Part shown: positions 5,628-9,687 of the stretch, in pieces
How positions within the stretch are numbered: position 1 is the stretch's first letter
Layout of the letters: the number at the start of each line of letters is the position of its first letter
Origin: Betaproteobacteria bacterium
Lineage (GTDB): Bacteria; Pseudomonadota; Gammaproteobacteria; Burkholderiales; SG8-41
Length of the DNA stretch: 9,687 nt
Reading direction: 5' to 3'
Assembly (NCBI GenBank): GCA_029883965.1
Contig: JAOUIN010000074.1
Span: 1 to 9,687 of the forward strand
The notes under the pieces: model-generated
What the model saw: only the letters and a program-made list of their open reading frames with translations
Databases searched by the model: none
What the model was told of the DNA's origin: nothing
Position numbers and translations under genes: made by a program

Positions 5628-6193
5628 AGCCCGCGCCCGCCACGCCAGGTGTCGATGACGAGGCGGATCTGCTGACCATCCCGTGTCATATCGAGGCGTC
5701 GCGGCCGCTCCTGGTCATTGCCGGTTTCCGGGTACACATAACGGATACGCCAATCGGCCTGTTCAATCACCGTCACCCGGCTGCGGCCATCGCGCGCGAC
5801 CTTCGCGACTGCCATGCCCGGCACCGCATCTGCGGTGATCCAGTGCTGCAGCCGGTCCAGAGGCAGCGGCCAGCCCAGCGCCTGGCCGGTCAGCTTTTCG
5901 ACCGATGCCGCCTGATATGTCTGCTGGTCGGCAGTGGTCAGCGTGGCGCCTCCCGCATCCGCCGCGATGTGGGCCAACGTTTGCCCCACAGGCGACAATA
6001 ACCAGATTTCATCGCTGTCCGCGTCGTGGCGCCAGCGAAAACCGGACGAAAACGCACGACCTTCATTGCTCACCAGCACACGACCGAGCAGATCAAAAGT
6101 CGCCGCCGCCGGCAGCCGTTTGTCCGGCAGCGCCGCACATGCGGCGAGCAGCAACGCGGCGGCAGCTGCCGCCAGCGTACGCGCAGCCTTCAT
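5624..6193 (-). CDS. lolB: Outer-membrane lipoprotein receptor LolB
   Basis: A 189-residue LolB, the outer-membrane lipoprotein that accepts lipoproteins from periplasmic LolA and inserts them into the outer membrane. Residues 1-18 form a signal peptide with lipobox LAAC and Cys19; Ala at +2 fits outer-membrane sorting. The mature part has FDLLGRVLVSNEGRAFSSGF near 34-53, WLLSPVGQTLAHI near 69-81, and ALGWPLPLDRLQHWI near 109-123, close to the family's GWPLP motif. It ends with short strands, including IRLVIDTW. Overall identity is low, as is usual for LolB, but size, lipobox, GWPLP and position upstream of ispE all agree. It starts within the stop of the TPR gene (ATGA overlap) and has no strong Shine-Dalgarno, so coupled translation is likely. 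Confidence 0.93.
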   Translation of the reverse strand: MKAARTLAAAAAALLLAACAALPDKRLPAAATFDLLGRVLVSNEGRAFSSGFRWRHDADSDEIWLLSPVGQTLAHIAADAGGATLTTADQQTYQAASVEKLTGQALGWPLPLDRLQHWITADAVPGMAVAKVARDGRSRVTVIEQADWRIRYVYPETGNDQERPRRLDMTRDGQQIRLVIDTWRGGRGL

Positions 6194-7962
6194 TGCACCG
6201 ATTGCAGAACGACGGGGGCGAGACGTTGCACGGTGCTTTTCAGCACTTCATTCTTTGAATATTCGCGCAGCGCGTGTGCCCACACTTTCTGTGCTTCAGC
6301 CTGCCGTCCCAGCGCCCACAACACTTCACCAAGATGCGCGGCGATTTCCGCGTCAGGGCGTATCTCATAAGAACGCTGCAGATACCCCAGCGCTTCCTCG
6401 TTCTTCCCAAGTCGGTGCAACACCCAGCCCAGGCTGTCGAGTATGTATGGATCTTCAGGCGCCAGATTGTGTGCGGTTTCAATCAGCCTGTGGGCCTCGG
6501 GCAGGCGCTGGTTGCGATCGGCCAGCGTATAACCCAGCGCGTTATAGGCATGCGCATGATTGGGACGCATTTCTATGACCTTGCGCAGATTCGCCTCGAG
6601 AACATCGATGCGATCGACTTTTTCCGCAGCCATTGCATGGTCATACAGCAGGTCCGGCGCATCCGGCGAGCGCGCAACCGCCTCGCTCAGGAAATCAAAG
6701 GCTTCCTGGTAAGCACGGGCATCACGCAGCAGACCGGCCTCGGCCAGCGTCAGCTGTGTGCGCTGTTGCGCATCGGCTGCCTGCACGCTTTGCAGATGCT
6801 TGCGCGCATCCGCGAGCCGGCCCTGTTTCGCCAGCACGCCGGCATAGCGCGCCTGCGCCGGCACGAACTGCGCGCCGTGCGTAATACTGGCATACCATTT
6901 GAGTGCCTCGTCGTCCCGCTTGAGCTCCTCATTGACCTGTCCCAGGTAGAGGCGCACGGTATCCGGGTCCTCGGGATTGATTTCCAGCGCACGACGAAGT
7001 TGCTTTTCGGCAGCGACATAATCCTTGGCCTGCATCGACAGCGTTGCAACGGCCATGGCGATTTCAGCGTTGTTTGGCGCCTCGCCAAGCAGAATTTCAA
7101 ACTGGGTGCGTGCTTCTGCATAACGCCGTGCGCTGACCAGCAAACGGGCGTAATTCAGGCGTGCATCACGTGCGCCCGGATGCGCCTTGATGAACCCCCC
7201 CAAAAATTCGATCGCAGCCGGAGTGGACTCGCGTTGCAACGCCTGCGCCTGGAACAATGCGGCAAGTTCCCAGTCGGGCCTGAGTCTGAGCGCATTACGC
7301 GCAGCCTCCAGTGCCGCAGCGCTTTCGTTGGCATTTGAAGCGGCCTGAGCAACGGCCAGGCTGGCCTCGGGCACCTGCGGATATCGAGCGGCGAGCGTTC
7401 GCAGCAGGCGGTATATCGCCGCCTTGTCCTTGTGACCGGCCAGCAGGGTCGATAACTGCATGAAATTCTGCCCGACCTGCGCCTCGTCATTACCCAGCCA
7501 TTTTTCAAGGTAGGGCACTGCGTCATCCAGCCGCGACTGGTTGACCAGCAACGCAATCACCGTCTGCTGCGCCCGCGTCGAATCCGGATCCGCCTGCAGC
7601 CACAGCGTCGCTGCCTCCAGCGCGGCCGGCAGAAACCGGGCGTTCCAGGCAACTTCGGTCGCACGACGCGCAACCCGCGGATCCTTTGTTTCACGGGCAA
7701 CTTCAAGAAACGCCGGCACCGCCACATGCGGCTGCCCGCGCTGCGCAGCAATCTCCGCAAGCGTCAGCTTGAACAATATGGCTTCGCTCAACTCGACCTT
7801 CGGCAGCGGCGCTACGCGCGGCTGTGGCGGCCGGCTAACGACCTTGGGCAGCGGCTGGGTGACAGCGGCCGGCGCCGTTTCAGCCTCAGGTGCTACCGTC
7901 GTCTGTGCACACGCCGCCAGCGCCAGAATGGCGGGCAGTGCGATGAATCTGATTTGTATCAT
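6190..7962 (-). CDS. TPR-repeat lipoprotein upstream of lolB
   Basis: A 590-residue protein with a lipoprotein signal peptide (MIQIRFIALPAILALAAC, lipobox Cys18), a Pro-rich linker (about 30-55) and tetratricopeptide repeats over most of the rest. Clear TPR helices include YAEARTQFEILLGEAPNNAE near 281-300, YVAAEKQLRRALEINPEDPD near 315-334, the DVLEANLRKVIEMRPNHAHAY region near 453-473, and the C-terminal DPYILDSLGWVLHRLGKNEEALGYL near 504-528. TPRs act as protein-binding scaffolds; the partner is unknown. Similar proteins occur directly upstream of lolB in other proteobacteria, so a role in the outer membrane or lipoprotein trafficking is plausible but unproven. The frame stays open to 8034, with other ATGs at 8013 and 8034. 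I chose 7962 for the compact signal peptide. No strong Shine-Dalgarno precedes any of the three, so the start is uncertain. Confidence 0.9.
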   Translation of the reverse strand: MIQIRFIALPAILALAACAQTTVAPEAETAPAAVTQPLPKVVSRPPQPRVAPLPKVELSEAILFKLTLAEIAAQRGQPHVAVPAFLEVARETKDPRVARRATEVAWNARFLPAALEAATLWLQADPDSTRAQQTVIALLVNQSRLDDAVPYLEKWLGNDEAQVGQNFMQLSTLLAGHKDKAAIYRLLRTLAARYPQVPEASLAVAQAASNANESAAALEAARNALRLRPDWELAALFQAQALQRESTPAAIEFLGGFIKAHPGARDARLNYARLLVSARRYAEARTQFEILLGEAPNNAEIAMAVATLSMQAKDYVAAEKQLRRALEINPEDPDTVRLYLGQVNEELKRDDEALKWYASITHGAQFVPAQARYAGVLAKQGRLADARKHLQSVQAADAQQRTQLTLAEAGLLRDARAYQEAFDFLSEAVARSPDAPDLLYDHAMAAEKVDRIDVLEANLRKVIEMRPNHAHAYNALGYTLADRNQRLPEAHRLIETAHNLAPEDPYILDSLGWVLHRLGKNEEALGYLQRSYEIRPDAEIAAHLGEVLWALGRQAEAQKVWAHALREYSKNEVLKSTVQRLAPVVLQSVQ

Positions 7963-8131
7963 GGACTTTTGAATGATCGTGCGACGGCGGCTATCGAACA
8001 GAATCCTCGCCATGAGGTCCGCAAGCCCCTGCATAATGAGTTACATATTGAGTCACATATTAGGTATATTTGGTGCTTACCACAAGGCAACTTGCCGCCA
8101 GGCAACACACTTTCAGCGCTTTCAGCCGTTA
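7963..8131. promoter_or_regulatory. Divergent promoter region between the TPR-lolB operon and the ABC transporter
   Basis: This 169-base gap separates divergent genes, so it should drive both. It has an AT-rich core (about 8033-8070) unlike its GC-rich surroundings. On the plus strand TATATT (8065-8070) is a plausible -10, with TTACAT (8041-8046) 18 bases upstream as a poor -35. On the minus strand CATTAT (plus 8032-8037) is a possible -10 for the TPR operon. GGCAA-C-TTGCC (8086-8096) is a small palindrome. CTTTCAGC occurs twice (8110-8117, 8119-8126) just before the ABC start. Individual promoter calls are inference. Confidence 0.45.
8038..8061 (+). repeat. 12-base tandem direct repeat in the divergent region
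   Basis: GAGTTACATATT (8038-8049) is followed directly by GAGTCACATATT (8050-8061). The copies differ at one position, and the repeat period is 12 bases. They lie inside the AT-rich core where promoters in both directions are expected. Spaced direct repeats can be regulator sites, but two copies alone do not show this. Confidence 0.75.
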
Positions 8132-9076
8132 ATGAATCCAGTCGACCCCGCTTTGACCATCTGCGCCAGGGGTCTTTCCCGCCGCTTTGGCACCCACACC
8201 GCCGTCAATGCGCTTGATCTCGACGTGCGTCGCGGTGAAGTCCTCGGCCTGCTCGGCCCGAACGGCGCGGGCAAGACCACGACGATGCGGATGCTCACCG
8301 GCAATCTGGCGCCAAGCGCCGGCGAGGTGCGCATCTGCGACATTGACCTGCTGGAAACGCCGGCAGCGGCCAAAGCACGCATCGGCTACCTGCCGGAGGT
8401 GCCGCCGCTTTACCGGGAATTCAGCGTCAGCGAATTCCTCCACTTTGTTGCTCGGCTGCATCGCGTCCCGAAAACGAATCGTGCCGCGGCGGTTTCGCAA
8501 ACCATGCAGCGCTGCGGACTCTCGCATGTCGGCAACAAACTGATCGGGTCGTTATCCAAAGGCTATCAACAGCGCGTCGGCATCGCCCAGGCCATCGTGC
8601 ACGATCCGGACGTCATTATTCTCGACGAGCCTACCGTCGGACTTGATCCCAACCAGATCCTCGAAATCCGCGCGTTGATCCGCGAACTTGGAAACCGGCA
8701 TAGCGTGATCCTGTCGACACACATCCTGCCCGAGGTCGAGGCGATATGCGACCGCGTCCAGATCCTGCATCACGGCGAAGTCGTATTCAGCAACACCATC
8801 GCCGGACTGCGTGATTTCCAGTTGGGGCGCACCGTCATCATCAGTCTGCGCAACCCGCCCGCAATCGAAAAACTGCGCGAGATCGCGGATGTCGCCAGCG
8901 TGGAGGCCAGCGGTGAAGGCCGCTTTCGCGTCCGGTTCGCCCCGGACTCCGACCCGACCGCAACGCTGGTGAGCAAGGCAAACGCCGAAAATTGGGGGCT
9001 ACACCAGTTGAATCCGGCGCAAACCAGCCTTGAAGACGTATTCGTGCATTTGACGAAGAACGAGGCGGCGCCATGA
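8132..9076 (+). CDS. ABC transporter ATP-binding protein (GldA-like, ABC-2 export type)
   Basis: A 314-residue ABC ATPase of the ABC-2 export/GldA-like group. Visible motifs: Walker A GPNGAGKT (42-49), signature LSKGYQQR (141-148, where LSGGQ is usual), Walker B VIILDEP (161-167), D-loop TVGLDPNQ (168-175), and H-loop STH (195-197). The Q-loop position reads GYLPEVPPLY (85-94) with no glutamine, as in GldA-like ATPases. The C-terminal TSLEDVFVHLT (298-308) is typical of ABC-2 exporters. The frame is open back to 7973, but homology begins just after the ATG at 8132 (MNPVDPALTICARGL). That start lacks a clear Shine-Dalgarno. Its stop overlaps the next start (ATGA), so it is coupled to the permease. 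Name and substrate are unknown; gliding-motility annotation is by family only and should not be taken as function. Confidence 0.93.
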   Translation: MNPVDPALTICARGLSRRFGTHTAVNALDLDVRRGEVLGLLGPNGAGKTTTMRMLTGNLAPSAGEVRICDIDLLETPAAAKARIGYLPEVPPLYREFSVSEFLHFVARLHRVPKTNRAAAVSQTMQRCGLSHVGNKLIGSLSKGYQQRVGIAQAIVHDPDVIILDEPTVGLDPNQILEIRALIRELGNRHSVILSTHILPEVEAICDRVQILHHGEVVFSNTIAGLRDFQLGRTVIISLRNPPAIEKLREIADVASVEASGEGRFRVRFAPDSDPTATLVSKANAENWGLHQLNPAQTSLEDVFVHLTKNEAAP

Positions 9077-9687
9077 TATTCACCATCGCCGGCAAGGAAC
9101 TCCGCTCGCTTTTTGCATCGCCCCTGGCGTGGCTGGTGCTGACGGTCGTTCAGATCATCCTGGGTTACGGTTTTCTGAAACGCCTTGATGATTTTCTGCA
9201 AATACAGTCACAGCTGGCGCAGCTGGCCAGCCCGCCGGGCGTCACCGAACTGGTGGCTGCACCGACATTTGCCACCGCTGCGGCGGTACTGCTGTTCGCG
9301 GTACCGCTGCTCGCAATGCGCATGATTGCAGAGGAGCGACGCAATCAGACGCTGACCCTGCTGCTGTCGGCGCCGGTTTCGATAACGGAAATCGTCCTTG
9401 GGAAATTCATCGGGCTGGTTGCATTCCTGCTGATCATCGTTCTGCTGGTGGCGGCCATGCCGCTGACACTGGCAGGCAGCACCCTCCTGGATTTCAACCT
9501 GCTCGGGACACTGACGCTCGCCCTGCTGCTGCTTGCAATCAGCTTCGCCGCGGTCAGCCTCTATGCCTCCAGCATCTCGGCTCAACCGATCGCGGCTGCG
9601 TTGATCGCATTCGGTCTGCTGCTGGCCATGCTTTTCATGGGCGAGACTGCAGGCGACAGTCTGCGCTCGCGGGGCTGGCATGTGCCG
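9073..9687 (+). CDS. ABC-2 type transporter permease, GldF/NosY-like (partial, 3' end beyond the window)
   Basis: An open frame of 205 codons runs off the right edge, so the C-terminus is missing. It is an integral membrane permease partner for the ATPase just upstream. It begins MIFTIAGKELRSLFASPLAW, a typical ABC-2 permease N-terminus with a short amphipathic stretch. Predicted membrane segments lie near 18-35, 65-84, 112-134, 143-165 and 172-190. A charged EERRNQTLTLLLSAPVS segment (87-103), typical of the cytoplasmic coupling region of this family, lies between segments 2 and 3. The start overlaps the ATPase stop (ATGA), with GAGG (9062-9065) 7 bases before it. In related clusters a GldG-like auxiliary subunit and a DUF4340 protein often follow; they would lie outside this window. 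Confidence 0.92.
   Translation, partial: MIFTIAGKELRSLFASPLAWLVLTVVQIILGYGFLKRLDDFLQIQSQLAQLASPPGVTELVAAPTFATAAAVLLFAVPLLAMRMIAEERRNQTLTLLLSAPVSITEIVLGKFIGLVAFLLIIVLLVAAMPLTLAGSTLLDFNLLGTLTLALLLLAISFAAVSLYASSISAQPIAAALIAFGLLLAMLFMGETAGDSLRSRGWHVP

Noticed and set aside
4815..5675. A 286-codon plus-strand open frame opposite ispE
   Set aside because: ispE has all its catalytic motifs; the antisense translation is Arg/Gln-rich and featureless.
6274..7338. A 354-codon plus-strand open frame opposite the TPR gene
   Set aside because: Shadow of a clear TPR lipoprotein; no domain or ribosome binding site supports it.
9208..9681. A 157-codon minus-strand open frame opposite the permease
   Set aside because: The plus-strand frame has clear membrane segments and a coupled start; the antisense product is Gln/Arg/Cys-rich, a typical shadow.
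1..9687. Search for IS ends, att sites, CRISPR repeats and defence genes
   Set aside because: No transposase, integrase, regularly spaced repeats or nuclease/toxin-like genes seen. The tRNA-Gln gene has no duplicated 3' end nearby, so it is not an integration site in this window.

Overview
This window looks like chromosomal housekeeping DNA from a proteobacterium. The order TPR lipoprotein, lolB, ispE, tRNA-Gln, prs, rplY, pth, ychF is a well-known arrangement in Beta- and Gammaproteobacteria. The Prs N-terminus (MALDRLMVFTGNANP) and the two-domain L25 with an Ala/Lys-rich tail make me lean to Betaproteobacteria. That lean is inference; sequence alone does not fix the genus. The DNA is moderately GC-rich by eye. 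There is no phage, IS element, CRISPR array or integration scar, and no gap longer than about 170 bases between genes.

Layout, left to right. Bases 1-834 hold a minus-strand gene for a predicted outer-membrane lipoprotein made of ankyrin repeats. From 943 to 7962 runs a long minus-strand cluster. Read in its own direction it is: a 590-residue TPR lipoprotein, lolB, ispE, tRNA-Gln(UUG), prs, rplY, pth and ychF. From 8132 onward, on the plus strand, come an ABC transporter ATPase and its membrane permease. The permease is cut by the window edge.

The minus-strand cluster falls into transcription blocks. TPR, lolB and ispE are coupled by 4-base start/stop overlaps, and the tRNA and prs follow with no visible terminator. 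Hairpins followed by T-rich tracts then separate prs from rplY, rplY from pth, pth from ychF, and ychF from the ankyrin gene. The one after rplY is convincing and the others are weaker. The products serve isoprenoid precursor synthesis (IspE), nucleotide/PRPP supply (Prs), lipoprotein sorting (LolB) and translation (L25, Pth, YchF, tRNA-Gln).

The 169-base divergent region (7963-8131) should hold the promoters of both the minus-strand operon and the ABC transporter. It contains a near-perfect 12-base tandem repeat.

I did not find a new multi-gene system. The observations most worth a second look are: a peptidyl-tRNA hydrolase that lacks the conserved histidine of its GGHNG motif through what looks like a clean one-codon deletion; the exported ankyrin lipoprotein with a C-terminal cysteine pair; the tandem repeat in the divergent promoter region; and the leader hairpin in front of rplY.
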